Assembly: GCF_008868155.1 (NCBI RefSeq)
Contig: NZ_WBKR01000007.1
Coordinates: 1-64,000, forward strand
Direction of reading: 5' to 3'
Origin: Micromonospora sp. ALFpr18c
GTDB taxonomy: Bacteria > Actinomycetota > Actinomycetes > Mycobacteriales > Micromonosporaceae
DNA: 64,000 bases
This document shows positions 50,741 to 59,407 of the stretch, piece by piece. The notes under the pieces are model-generated. The model made no database searches and was not told where the DNA came from. It saw nothing but the letters and a program-made list of their open reading frames with translations. Within the stretch, counting starts at the first letter, position 1, and every line of letters begins with the position of its first letter. A program made the translations under genes and the position numbers.

Positions 50741-51703
50741 TCAGACGCTGTGTGTCCGGTCCCGGAAGGTGGTCCGGTAGCTGTGCGGGGTGGCACCGAC
50801 CCGGCGGCTGAAGTGGTGCCGCAGCGCCGCCGCGTCGCCGAAGCCGGCCTGGTCGGCGACCTCCTCCACGCTCAGCGGCGTCTCCTCGAGCAGCCGTCGG
50901 GCGAGCAGCACCCGCTGGTTGGTGAGCCAGTCGTGCGGGGTGGTGCCGGTTTCGGCGCGGAACCGGCGGGCGAACGTGCGGGGAGCCATGCCGGCGCGGG
51001 CGGCCAGCTCCTCCACGGTGATCGTCCGGTCGAGGTGTCCCATCAGCCACTCCAGCACCGGCTCCAGGGTGGGTGCCTCGGGCACCTTCGGGATCGGCGC
51101 CTCGACGTACTGTGACTGGCCCCCGTCGCGGTGCGGCGGGACCACCATCCGCCGGGCCAGGCGGGTCGCGGTGGCCGAGCCGTGCTCCTGTCGGATCAGG
51201 TGCAGGCAGGCGTCGATACCGGCCGCGGTGCCGGCGCTGGTGAGCAGCCGCCCGTCCTGGACGTAGAGGGAGTTGCAGCGCACCCGGGCGCGGGGATGAC
51301 GGCGTTGCAGCTCGTCGACGTACCGCCAGTGGGTGGTGCACTCCCGGTCGTCGAGCAGCCCCGCCTCGCCGAGCAGGAAGGCGCCGGAGCAGACGCTGAA
51401 CAGGTGCGCGCCGCGGGCGTCGGCGCGGCGCAGCGCGTCGAGCACCGGGCCCGGAACGACGGTGCCCTGCGTGTGCGCGGGGACGGCCACCAGGTCGGCG
51501 TCCTCCACCGGGCCGAGGTCGGCGTGCGGGGTGAGGTGGAAGCCGGAGGAGGTACGGACGGCCGCGCCGTCCGGGCTGCACAGCTGGAAGCGGTAGCCGG
51601 GGAAACCGTCGACCGTCCGGTCGGTGCCGAACACCTCGGCGAGCACGCCGAGCTCGAACGGAGCGACCTGGTCGAGGACGAGGACGGCGACGTTGCGGAG
51701 CAT
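50741..51703 (-). CDS. GlxA-type transcriptional regulator (DJ-1/PfpI plus AraC domains)
   Basis: A 320-residue regulator. The N-terminal ~180 residues are a DJ-1/PfpI-like (GATase1) domain with the nucleophile elbow FSVCSGAFLLGEAGLL; the C-terminus carries two AraC helix-turn-helix motifs (TVEELAARAGMAPRTFARRF and SVEEVADQAGFGDAAALRHH). Such proteins usually act on divergent or nearby genes in nitrogen or aldehyde metabolism. ATG 51703. It converges on tilS with a 2-base gap and faces a tiny membrane protein gene upstream, its probable target. Its insertion into the tilS-hpt interval is unusual relative to mycobacteria. Confidence 0.93.
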   Translation of the reverse strand: MLRNVAVLVLDQVAPFELGVLAEVFGTDRTVDGFPGYRFQLCSPDGAAVRTSSGFHLTPHADLGPVEDADLVAVPAHTQGTVVPGPVLDALRRADARGAHLFSVCSGAFLLGEAGLLDDRECTTHWRYVDELQRRHPRARVRCNSLYVQDGRLLTSAGTAAGIDACLHLIRQEHGSATATRLARRMVVPPHRDGGQSQYVEAPIPKVPEAPTLEPVLEWLMGHLDRTITVEELAARAGMAPRTFARRFRAETGTTPHDWLTNQRVLLARRLLEETPLSVEEVADQAGFGDAAALRHHFSRRVGATPHSYRTTFRDRTHSV

Positions 51704-51841
51704 GTGACGAGGGTAACCCCAGAGGTGGCAGTAAATCGATGCCCAGTGGCATCACTGCCACTGTCCGGTCGGCGCGAGGGGTCGCAGACTGGTGTCAGTC
51801 CGGTGCGCACCGGCGGCGAAACCGACAGCAACCATGCGAAA

Positions 51842-51991
51842 GTGAGCGCCGCCATGGAGTTCCTGCTCTTCCTCCTGTTCCTCGTCCTGCTCGTCGCCGC
51901 CTCGGCGACCGGCCTCACCGCCGACAGTCACGATTCGGCCGACTGGAAGCCCAGCGAGGACGGCCGCCGCTGGCGGTCACGTACGAGCTGA
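51842..51991 (+). CDS. Tiny single-pass membrane protein (45-49 residues)
   Basis: A short frame with one hydrophobic helix, MEFLLFLLFLVLLVAASATG, followed by a polar tail ending RRWRSRTS. Start may be GTG 51842 or ATG 51854. A GAAAG precedes GTG 51842. It lies divergent from the GlxA-type regulator, whose ATG is 138 bases away, and may be regulated by it. No family recognised; the strong hydrophobic helix with a charged tail favours a real gene. Confidence 0.5.
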   Translation: MSAAMEFLLFLLFLVLLVAASATGLTADSHDSADWKPSEDGRRWRSRTS

Positions 51992-52091
51992 GGTGTTAGC
52001 GGCTTATGCGACGAAAAATCCCGGGCGGGACCGCGCCAAAAGGTGCGGCCCCGCCGACGGAGGCCATCCGACGTACGGCAGGCTAGGAGTC

Positions 52092-52667
52092 ATGGCTGAC
52101 GGCTCCTGGTACGACGCCGACATCGACCACGTGATCATCTCCGAGGCGCAGATCCGCGAGAAGACGGCGGAACTGGCCAAGCAGGTCTCCGCCGACTACG
52201 CCCACGTGGGCGACGGACTGCTGCTGGTCTGCGTGCTCAAGGGCGCGGTGATGTTCATGGCGGACTTCGCCCGGGCGTTGGGCCGCAACGGCCCCCCGGC
52301 CGAACTCGACTTCATGGCCATCTCTTCCTACGGCCAGGGCACCACCTCCTCCGGCGTGGTGCGCATCCTCAAGGACCTCGACCGGGACATCGCCGGTCGG
52401 CACGTCGTGGTCGTCGAGGACATCGTCGACTCCGGCCTGACGCTGTCCTGGCTGCTGCGCTACCTGGAGTCCCGCTCGGCGGCGAGCGTCGAGGTCGTCG
52501 CGCTCTTCCGCAAGCCGGACGCGGTCAAGGTGCCGGTGCCGGTGAAGTACGTCGGCTTCGACATCCCCACCGAGTTCGTCGTCGGGTACGGCCTGGACTT
52601 CGGCGAGCGTTACCGGGAGCTGCCGTACGTCGGGGTGCTCAAGCCCGAGGTCTACGCCCGCTCCTGA
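52092..52667 (+). CDS. hpt: Hypoxanthine-guanine phosphoribosyltransferase
   Basis: A 191-residue purine salvage enzyme that makes IMP and GMP from the bases and PRPP. The PRPP loop is HVVVVEDIVDSGLTLSWLL (VVVEDIVDSG-T), with LLVCVLKGAVMFMADFARAL as pyrophosphate loop and VGYGLDFGERYRELPYVGVL at the C-terminus. ATG 52092 with AGGAGT directly upstream. The gene precedes ftsH as in Rv3624c-Rv3610c-type order; a 464-base gap separates them here. Confidence 0.96.
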   Translation: MADGSWYDADIDHVIISEAQIREKTAELAKQVSADYAHVGDGLLLVCVLKGAVMFMADFARALGRNGPPAELDFMAISSYGQGTTSSGVVRILKDLDRDIAGRHVVVVEDIVDSGLTLSWLLRYLESRSAASVEVVALFRKPDAVKVPVPVKYVGFDIPTEFVVGYGLDFGERYRELPYVGVLKPEVYARS

Positions 52668-52932
52668 CGGCATGCCGTGGCCGCCGGCAGACGGTGTGAG
52701 GCCAACTCGTATCGGTATCCGTCAAGCCGACGTTCAGCGGGCTCTCAGTTGTTGCGGTTACCGTGGAGCCCGGTGGCGCGGAATGTAACTCCGCGTCCGG
52801 CTCCCTCGACCGCGTGACCGGGCGTTCGGGTGGCCGGGACGGACTCCCCGCCACGCCGGTTTTCGCCCGGACCCGCCGTACGTCGGTGCGGGGCTGGCGG
52901 GCCTGCCCACGGTGTGCGCCGTCGATGTCGAA

Positions 52933-52972
52933 GGTGCGCGAAGTGCGGGGCTCGCAAGCTCACTCCTCGCGT
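52933..52972 (-). repeat. Interspersed repeat, copy D (ftsH upstream region)
   Basis: On the minus strand it reads GTACGCGAGGAGTGAGCTTG, then CGAGCCCCGCACTTCGCG. The blocks GCGAGGAGTGAG, GCGAGCCCCGCA and TCGCG are shared with copies A and C in the same order. It runs opposite to ftsH and has no adjacent stop codon of a known gene, so this copy is outside an operon gap. Confidence 0.7.
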
Positions 52973-52983
52973 ACACGGTGTAC
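52971..52983. promoter_or_regulatory. 13-bp palindrome GTACAC-G-GTGTAC upstream of ftsH
   Basis: Six-base arms around a central G, 149 bases before the ftsH start and abutting repeat copy D. It is a possible operator. It does not match the HspR (HAIR) or ClgR boxes that control proteases in actinobacteria as I remember them. Confidence 0.4.
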
Positions 52984-53131
52984 CGTCGAATGACCGCGGC
53001 GCGGCAGTTGCGCGCCTCGGGGTCGAGGCCGGCCCGCACGGCGGCTCCGGCCGCCGCACACCGCGGCGACACCATCAGACGGTCAGGACGTCGATCAGGA
53101 GGATGCGGGCGCCCCGGCGCTCGACAACAGT

Positions 53132-55150
53132 ATGGAACGTACGCGTTTCTTCCGCCGACCGGTGGTCTGGATCATCCTGGTCATCCTCGGCGCCGTTGTG
53201 CTCAGTCAGCTGTTCACCGCTGGTCCCAGCTACCACCGCGTGGACACTTCCGTTGCGCTCGACCAGCTGCACACCGCCAAGATCAATAAGGTCGTCTTCC
53301 AGGACAAGGAGCAGACGCTCCAGCTCGACCTGGCCCAGAAGACGAAGTTCGGCGAGACCACCACCAACAAGATCGAGGCCCAGTTCCCGTACCAGGTGGG
53401 CGACGAGGTCTGGAACGAGGTGCTGGCGGCCAAGGCGGCGAACCGGGTCACCGGCCCGGCCGACGCCAAGGTCTCGTCGGACAGCATCTGGATGAGCCTG
53501 CTCATCAACCTGCTGCCCATCGCGCTGCTCGTGCTTTTGCTGCTGTTCTTCATGTCGCAGATGCAGGGCGGCGGCTCCCGGGTGCTCAACTTCGGCAAGT
53601 CCAAGGCGAAGATGATCACCAAGGACACCCCGAAGACGACCTTCGCGGACGTCGCGGGCGCCGAGGAGGCCGTCGAGGAACTGCACGAGATCAAGGACTT
53701 CCTGCAGAACCCGGCGAAGTACCAGGCCCTCGGAGCCAAGATCCCGAAGGGCGTGCTGCTGTTCGGCCCGCCCGGTACCGGTAAGACGCTGCTGGCCCGC
53801 GCGGTCGCCGGCGAGGCCGGGGTGCCGTTCTACTCCATCTCCGGCTCCGACTTCGTGGAGATGTTCGTCGGCGTCGGCGCCAGCCGGGTCCGTGACCTCT
53901 TCGAGCAGGCCAAGGCGAACGCCCCGGCGATCGTCTTCGTCGACGAGATCGACGCCGTCGGTCGACACCGTGGCGCCGGCATGGGTGGCGGCCACGACGA
54001 GCGCGAGCAGACGCTCAACCAGTTGCTCGTCGAGATGGACGGCTTCGACACCAAGGGCGGCGTCATCCTGATCGCGGCCACCAACCGACCGGACATCCTC
54101 GACCCGGCGCTGCTGCGCCCGGGCCGGTTCGACCGGCAGATTCCGGTGGACGCCCCCGACATGGAGGGCCGCAAGGCCATCCTGCGGGTGCACGCCAAGG
54201 GCAAGCCGTTCACGCCCGACGTCGACCTCGACTCGGTGGCCCGGCGTACCCCGGGCTTCAGCGGCGCCGACCTGGCCAACGTGATCAACGAGTCGGCTCT
54301 ACTCACCGCCCGCAAGGACCAGCGGGCGATCACCAACGACTCGCTGGAAGAGTCGATCGACCGGGTGATCGCCGGTCCGCAGCGACGGACCCGGGTGATG
54401 AGCGACCAGGAAAAGAAGATCACCGCGTACCACGAGGGTGGGCACGCGCTGGTCGCCTGGGCGCTGCCGCACGCCGCTCCGGTGCACAAGGTGACGATCC
54501 TGTCCCGTGGTCGCTCGCTGGGCCACACCCTGGTGCTCCCGACCGAAGACAAGTACACCCAGACCCGCGCCGAGATGATCGACACCCTGGCGTACGCGCT
54601 GGGCGGCCGGGCCGCCGAGGAACTGGTCTTCCACGAGCCCACCACCGGTGCCGGCAACGACATCGAGAAGGCCACCCAACTGGCCCGCGCGATGATCACC
54701 CAGTACGGCATGAGCTCCAAGCTCGGTGCGATCAAGTACGGCACCAGCGGGGACGAGCCGTTCCTCGGCCGCAACATGGGCCACGAGCGGGACTACTCGG
54801 ACTCGGTGGCCGCCGAGATCGACGGCGAGATGCGGGCGCTGGTCGAGCTGGCGCACGACGAGGCCTGGGAGATCCTGGTCGAATACCGGGACGTCCTGGA
54901 CAACATCGTGCTCGAGCTGATGGAGAAGGAGACCCTCTCCACGGCCGACATGGCGCGGATCTGCTCCCGTGTGGTCAAGCGCCCGCCGCTGGCACCGTAC
55001 AACGGCTTCGGCAAGCGCCAGCCCTCCACCGAGCCGCCCGTGCTCACCCCCGCGGAGAAGGACAAGCTCAAGGCACAGGCCCAGGCCGACGGCGCGCAGG
55101 CGTCCGTCGGTGGTGGGGCGCCGTTCAACAACTCGGACGGTACGCACTGA
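53132..55150 (+). CDS. ftsH: ATP-dependent membrane zinc protease FtsH
   Basis: A 672-residue AAA protease that removes misfolded membrane and regulatory proteins. The first TM helix is [20 protein letters not shown], the second [19 protein letters not shown] (~residues 128-146); the AAA domain has [33 protein letters not shown] and the [23 protein letters not shown]; the protease site is [13 protein letters not shown] (HEGGH, ~residue 434). The C-terminal tail is hydrophilic. ATG 53132. folE follows on the same strand with its start obscure, as noted under folE. Confidence 0.97.
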   Translation: MERTRFFRRPVVWIILVILGAVVLSQLFTAGPSYHRVDTSVALDQLHTAKINKVVFQDKEQTLQLDLAQKTKFGETTTNKIEAQFPYQVGDEVWNEVLAAKAANRVTGPADAKVSSDSIWMSLLINLLPIALLVLLLLFFMSQMQGGGSRVLNFGKSKAKMITKDTPKTTFADVAGAEEAVEELHEIKDFLQNPAKYQALGAKIPKGVLLFGPPGTGKTLLARAVAGEAGVPFYSISGSDFVEMFVGVGASRVRDLFEQAKANAPAIVFVDEIDAVGRHRGAGMGGGHDEREQTLNQLLVEMDGFDTKGGVILIAATNRPDILDPALLRPGRFDRQIPVDAPDMEGRKAILRVHAKGKPFTPDVDLDSVARRTPGFSGADLANVINESALLTARKDQRAITNDSLEESIDRVIAGPQRRTRVMSDQEKKITAYHEGGHALVAWALPHAAPVHKVTILSRGRSLGHTLVLPTEDKYTQTRAEMIDTLAYALGGRAAEELVFHEPTTGAGNDIEKATQLARAMITQYGMSSKLGAIKYGTSGDEPFLGRNMGHERDYSDSVAAEIDGEMRALVELAHDEAWEILVEYRDVLDNIVLELMEKETLSTADMARICSRVVKRPPLAPYNGFGKRQPSTEPPVLTPAEKDKLKAQAQADGAQASVGGGAPFNNSDGTH

Positions 55151-55233
55151 GCAACGACCCGACGGCCAGCTCCCCCCACCGGGAGCTGGCCGTCTCCGCG
55201 ACCGAGCCCGACGGCGACGACGGGCTCGACTAC

Positions 55234-55851
55234 GTGGCCGCCCGGCTGATCAGCGGCAGGCTGACCGGCCGACCGATCGAGGACGCCGTCGACCTGGGCC
55301 GCATCGAGAAGGCGGTCCGGGAGATCCTCATCGCGGTCGGCGAGGACCCCGACCGCGACGGACTCCAGCAGACACCCGCCCGGGTGGCCCGCGCGTACGC
55401 CGAACTCTTCGCCGGCCTCCGGGTCGACCCGGCCCAGGTGCTCAGCACCACCTTCGAGGCCAACCACGAAGAGCTGGTGATCGTGCGGGACATCGACGTG
55501 ATGAGCCTCTGCGAACACCACCTGCTGCCGTTCCGGGGCAGCGCGCACATCGGCTACATCCCCGGCCCGGACGGGCGGATCACCGGCCTGTCCAAGCTGG
55601 CCCGGCTGGTCGAGGTGTTCGCCCGCCGCCCCCAGGTGCAGGAGCGGCTCACCTCGCAGGTCGCCGACCTGCTCATGAGCAAGCTCGCCCCGCGCGGCGT
55701 CGTCGTCGTGCTGGAATGCGAGCACATGTGCATGGCGATGCGCGGCATCCAGAAGTCCGGTGCGAAGACCATCACGTCGGCCGTACGCGGACTCCTGCAA
55801 TCGGACTCCAAGTCACGGGCCGAGGCGATGGCGCTGATCATCCCCCGCTGA
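55234..55851 (+). CDS. folE: GTP cyclohydrolase I
   Basis: A 205-residue enzyme converting GTP to dihydroneopterin triphosphate, the first step of folate synthesis. Signatures: [58 protein letters not shown] (zinc Cys and His), [20 protein letters not shown] and [20 protein letters not shown] (second zinc Cys). The GTG at 55234 gives the normal length. The frame is open and plausible upstream to a CTG at 55147 that overlaps the ftsH stop (CTGA), so a 29-residue longer form from a CTG start is possible. It is likely cotranscribed with ftsH. Confidence 0.95.
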   Translation: MAARLISGRLTGRPIEDAVDLGRIEKAVREILIAVGEDPDRDGLQQTPARVARAYAELFAGLRVDPAQVLSTTFEANHEELVIVRDIDVMSLCEHHLLPFRGSAHIGYIPGPDGRITGLSKLARLVEVFARRPQVQERLTSQVADLLMSKLAPRGVVVVLECEHMCMAMRGIQKSGAKTITSAVRGLLQSDSKSRAEAMALIIPR

Positions 55852-55866
55852 CCGTTCGACCGAACC

Positions 55867-55898
55867 CGGCCGGCCGTCCCCACCAGGGCGGCCGGCCG
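55867..55898. terminator. Hairpin between converging folE and membrane-protein gene
   Basis: CGGCCGGCC (55867-55875) pairs with GGCCGGCCG (55890-55898) around a 14-base loop. It lies between the two converging stops (55851 and 55924), so it can end both transcripts. The stem is short, so the call is moderate. Confidence 0.5.
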
Positions 55899-55923
55899 TC
55901 CCGTACGCACACCCCGCCGTCGG

Positions 55924-56643
55924 TCAGCCGGCCAGCAGGGCCAGCGACAGACCGGCCGTGACCAGCACCGCCGGCACCAGGCAGACCAGCGCGCCGAAGC
56001 GCACCGTACGGTCCAGACGCTCACCCGGGTCGGGCCGGAACACCCGTCCGACACCCAGCCAGGCGACGGCGAAGGCGACCGCCGGCATCGGCAGCCCACA
56101 GATCACCGCGGCCACGCTCGCCGGACCCGTCCCGGTCGCCGCGTACACCACGATCTGGATCAGCGGCACGAGCAGTGCCAGCGGCCCGTACACCAGCAGA
56201 TTGCGCACCCGGGCGGGCCAGGACCCCGGGCGGAGCCGGCGGCGCGCGGCGAGCGCCGCGTCCGCACCCTCGGCCCACCCCCGCGCCGTCCGCAGCGAAG
56301 CCAACACGGCCGCCGGGCCGCCCGCCATCGACCGGGCCGCCTCGGACAGCTCCGGCGGCGACGGCACCAACGAGATCGCCGGTACGCCCAACTCCCGCAG
56401 CCGTTCCTGCTGACTCGCCAGCCCGGTCCGGACCAGCGTCAGCTCCTCCCGAGCAGCCTCCGCCGACCGGGCCTGCTCACCGGCGGCAGCCGCCGCGCCG
56501 CGGCGTACCCCATCCAGCTGGCGGGCCGCGGCGAGGTACTCCGACCAGGCCGTCGTGGGTTCCGCGTCGGGCCCGGCGGTACGCTGCCGCCCCGGCCCGG
56601 TCACCGTCGCGTTCGGACCCACACCCACACCCTCCGCGTCCAC
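55924..56643 (-). CDS. Membrane protein with helical N-terminal region, partner of the FtsK-like protein
   Basis: A 239-residue protein. Residues ~30-80 are Ala/Glu/Arg-rich and likely form a coiled coil (AAAAGEQARSAEAAREELTL, VRTGLASQQERLRELG), then comes a second helical segment and four TM helices in the C-terminal half (LLVYGPLALLVPLIQIVVYA, SVAAVICGLPMPAVAFAVAW, RFGALVCLVPAVLVTAGLSL). GTG 56643 is 7 bases from the stop of the FtsK-like gene upstream, so both are in one transcript. No known family. The pairing suggests that it anchors the FtsK-like protein at the membrane; this is inference. Confidence 0.82.
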   Translation of the reverse strand: MDAEGVGVGPNATVTGPGRQRTAGPDAEPTTAWSEYLAAARQLDGVRRGAAAAAGEQARSAEAAREELTLVRTGLASQQERLRELGVPAISLVPSPPELSEAARSMAGGPAAVLASLRTARGWAEGADAALAARRRLRPGSWPARVRNLLVYGPLALLVPLIQIVVYAATGTGPASVAAVICGLPMPAVAFAVAWLGVGRVFRPDPGERLDRTVRFGALVCLVPAVLVTAGLSLALLAG

Positions 56644-56650
56644 CGCCGGA

Positions 56651-59212
56651 TCACCCGGCCTCGTCAGCGAACGGCACCAGAACCGTGCCCCGCTCGTCCG
56701 GACCGTCCCAGAGCACCGCCCGATCGGGGCGGCCCCGCCACTCCACCGGCCGGCCGAAGACCGCGGAGAGCTGCGCGGCCGGCACGTCCACCACCGCCAC
56801 GGCCGCCACCTTGTTCACCTCGCCGTCCGGCTCCAACAGCGCGGCGAACGGCGGCACCGCCCGCCACCAGCCCAACAGGTGTCGACCGGCCGGCGGCCCG
56901 TCGCGCAGCAGCGCGCGCAGCTGGTCCACCGGCAACTCCCGCGGCCCCGGCCGGTCCAACCCGAAGACCACCAGATAGGTCGGCAGGTCAGCGTCCACGT
57001 CCGTGAGCAACGTCGGCAGGTCCACCATGCTGGCCGGATGGCGGGCGGCCAGCTCGGCGGTCAACGCCTCCGCCAGCGGCCGGGCACCCGGATCCGGTGC
57101 CGCCACCAGGAACCGGGCCGTGCCCGGCGGATGATGGACGGCCGTGCTGCGGGCCGCCGTCGCGAGCAGCCCGCCCGCCGCCGGCCCCGACCCCAGCACC
57201 GCGAGGTTGCGTCCCGCAGCCGGCCCCAGCGGTACGGCGACCGTCGAGCGGGCCACGTCCACCGCCCGCCCCAGCAGAGCCGCCGGCCCGTGCGCCTGCC
57301 CGGCCGACGCCGCCCGGTAGCGCGGATCATTGCCCAGCAGCGGTCGGGCGTACCCGGCGAACACCACCGGTGGCACCGAACCCGCCGGCCGGGCCTCCCA
57401 CAGCTCGTGTCGCAGCCGCTCCACCACCTCCGGGTGGTCCTGCGGGTCCGGATGCCGGATCAACCGCTCGTGACCCCGGGTCGCGCCGCGCGGGCCGCCG
57501 AGTCCGCCAGCCGTGTTCACCACCGCGCTGCCCACCGGCAGACCGGCGGCCGAGTCATTGGTCGGCTCCAGCACCGGGCTGCCACCCGGCAGTGCCACCC
57601 GCACCGGGAACTGCCCCAGCACCGAATCCCGGTGCCCGGCGTCCGCGCGGGCGGACAACCCCAACTCACCCGCGCCGGCCAGCACCAGATGCACACCCCA
57701 CGCCCGACCGGCCCGCGCCAGCCCGTCCAACTGGGCGGCCACCTCGGCGGCCAGCCGGTCCCGTTCGGCGAAGAGCAGCGGCACATTGTCCACCACGCAG
57801 ACGATCCGGGGCAGCGGCCGGTGCTCGCGCAGCTCCGCGAAGCGCTGCCCACCGGCCCGCCCACCCGCCTCCGCCCGACGCCGCACCTCGGCCGTCAACT
57901 CGTCGAGCAGATCCCGGACGTACTCCCGGTCGGCGGCCATCGCGGCCGCCCGCACCTGCGGAATCCAGGACCGGTCCCGTTCGGTCTGCAGGAACTCAAC
58001 GAAGGACTCACCGTCGCCGAGATCCACCAGGTGGAGCGCCAGGTCGTCCGGGCCGTACCGGGCCGCCAGACCGAGCAACGCGGTGGTCAGGAACGCCGCC
58101 CGGGCCTCACCGGACCGGCCGCTCACCAACCAGTGCGGCGTCAACTCGGTGAAACCCAACGGCACCGCCCGCCCCCCGGCGTCACCGACCGTGGTCGTCA
58201 ACCCGTTCGCCCGGTCCGACTCCCAGAGGCGGTCACCCGTCGGCGGTAGCAGCTCCGACAGGCCCAGCCGGGAACCCGCCTCCACCTGCGCGGCGAGCCG
58301 CCGACACACCGCGTCCACCAGATCGGCCGGAGGATCCGCCTCGACGAAGACCGGCGAATTCAACCCACCCGGTGCCTCCGCACCCGGACCCGCGAAGGAC
58401 GCCCCCGGCGGATCACCGAGCAACGCGTACGCGTTACGCAGCGCCAGAGCCGTCGCGTGCGGCAGCGGTGCCCGAGCCGCGTACGGGCCGGCAGGCGGCC
58501 AACCGGCCACCACCAGGTGCAGCCCGGCCGTCGGCCCCTGCTCGGCCAACGCCTCGATCCGTGCCAGATCCGTCGACCCGGTCAGCTCCGGCAGCGCGGC
58601 AACCACCAACAGCAACGTACGGTCGTGACGCCGCCGCCCACTCGCCCCCGGAGTCACCCACTGCTCCGCCTCCGTCAACACCGCCCGCAGACCCGCCACG
58701 TCCACCGCCGGCGGCGGCAACAGGCCGGCATCAGCGAGCGCCCCGAACGGGGCGAGCACAGCGCCCGTGACATCCACCGCACGAACCAGCAGCGAACCAG
58801 CCGGCGCCGCACCCAGCGACCTCAACAGCACGGCCCGGAGCAGCCCCGCCACCCGAGGCTCCCGCGCGTCGACGTCCACACTCAGATGACCCGTGCCGAC
58901 AAGAGGCACCAGCGCCGGAAAGCGGGCATCATCCAACGGCGCCGCCGTACCGACCCGGACGAAGAGCGGCGGCCCGTCGCCCGCCGGAGAGTCCACCGTC
59001 AGCGAATCCAGGGCAGCCCCCGACCAACCCGGAGCCAGCCGCGCCGCGACCACCCGAAGCCGATCGGCCGCCTCGTACTGGCGGCGCTGATCGGCAGGAG
59101 CCGGTCGGGTCTCGTCGAGGATGCCGGCCGCAGACGTCGCCACGGCGGCAGCCCGGCGGTGCAGAGCTGCGGCGCGGTTCGTGCGAGCCCTCAGACCGGC
59201 CACCGCGTCCAC
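56651..59212 (-). CDS. FtsK/EccC-like tandem ATPase-fold protein with degenerate P-loops
   Basis: An 853-residue protein. Region ~360-520 follows the FtsK/EccC fold: HWLVSGRSGEARAAFLTTAL in the P-loop position, LALHLVDLGDGESFVEFLQT as the DFKGG-like strand, and PRIVCVVDNVPLLFAERDRL in the Walker B position. A second half (VPLGPAAGRNLAVLGSGPAA at ~675) repeats the pattern. In both the GKS/T is missing (GEAR and GPAAGG), and Walker B lacks the usual Glu (VVDN). So it is probably an ATP-hydrolysis-deficient scaffold or regulator. The N-terminal ~60 residues are helical (RTNRAAALHRRAAAVATSAA). It has no TM segment; the next gene provides one. Annotated in many genomes just as FtsK-like. Confidence 0.78.
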   Translation of the reverse strand: MDAVAGLRARTNRAAALHRRAAAVATSAAGILDETRPAPADQRRQYEAADRLRVVAARLAPGWSGAALDSLTVDSPAGDGPPLFVRVGTAAPLDDARFPALVPLVGTGHLSVDVDAREPRVAGLLRAVLLRSLGAAPAGSLLVRAVDVTGAVLAPFGALADAGLLPPPAVDVAGLRAVLTEAEQWVTPGASGRRRHDRTLLLVVAALPELTGSTDLARIEALAEQGPTAGLHLVVAGWPPAGPYAARAPLPHATALALRNAYALLGDPPGASFAGPGAEAPGGLNSPVFVEADPPADLVDAVCRRLAAQVEAGSRLGLSELLPPTGDRLWESDRANGLTTTVGDAGGRAVPLGFTELTPHWLVSGRSGEARAAFLTTALLGLAARYGPDDLALHLVDLGDGESFVEFLQTERDRSWIPQVRAAAMAADREYVRDLLDELTAEVRRRAEAGGRAGGQRFAELREHRPLPRIVCVVDNVPLLFAERDRLAAEVAAQLDGLARAGRAWGVHLVLAGAGELGLSARADAGHRDSVLGQFPVRVALPGGSPVLEPTNDSAAGLPVGSAVVNTAGGLGGPRGATRGHERLIRHPDPQDHPEVVERLRHELWEARPAGSVPPVVFAGYARPLLGNDPRYRAASAGQAHGPAALLGRAVDVARSTVAVPLGPAAGRNLAVLGSGPAAGGLLATAARSTAVHHPPGTARFLVAAPDPGARPLAEALTAELAARHPASMVDLPTLLTDVDADLPTYLVVFGLDRPGPRELPVDQLRALLRDGPPAGRHLLGWWRAVPPFAALLEPDGEVNKVAAVAVVDVPAAQLSAVFGRPVEWRGRPDRAVLWDGPDERGTVLVPFADEAG

Positions 59213-59407
59213 CCCCTCAAGCCGAGGTTGGCAACCCCTCCCCGAGCAGAGACGGTATCCCAGCCGAGGCCGCTCCTACGGGAGGTGCCGCGGCGGTGCG
59301 CCGGTGATGTCGGGGATCTCACCGGTGGGGAGGGGTCCGTCACGATCCGCTGGATCTGAGGCATTGGCTCCGGGGCGTCCAGCCGATAACGTCAGGAGGT
59401 GGAATCA

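Larger units (their letters stand above)
52668..53131. other. Long untranslated region between hpt and ftsH (464 bases)
   Basis: No gene seen; frames crossing it look like chance reading frames. It holds repeat copy D and a 13-bp palindrome, both noted separately, and presumably the ftsH promoter. A long leader could allow post-transcriptional control of ftsH, but no riboswitch class is recognised. Confidence 0.5.

Noticed and set aside
51781-51845. Possible FMN riboswitch-like stretch (CCGGCGGCGAAACC...) before the tiny membrane protein
   Set aside because: Only a short resemblance; the conserved RFN helices and the second AGTCCG-type motif are missing and no flavin gene follows.
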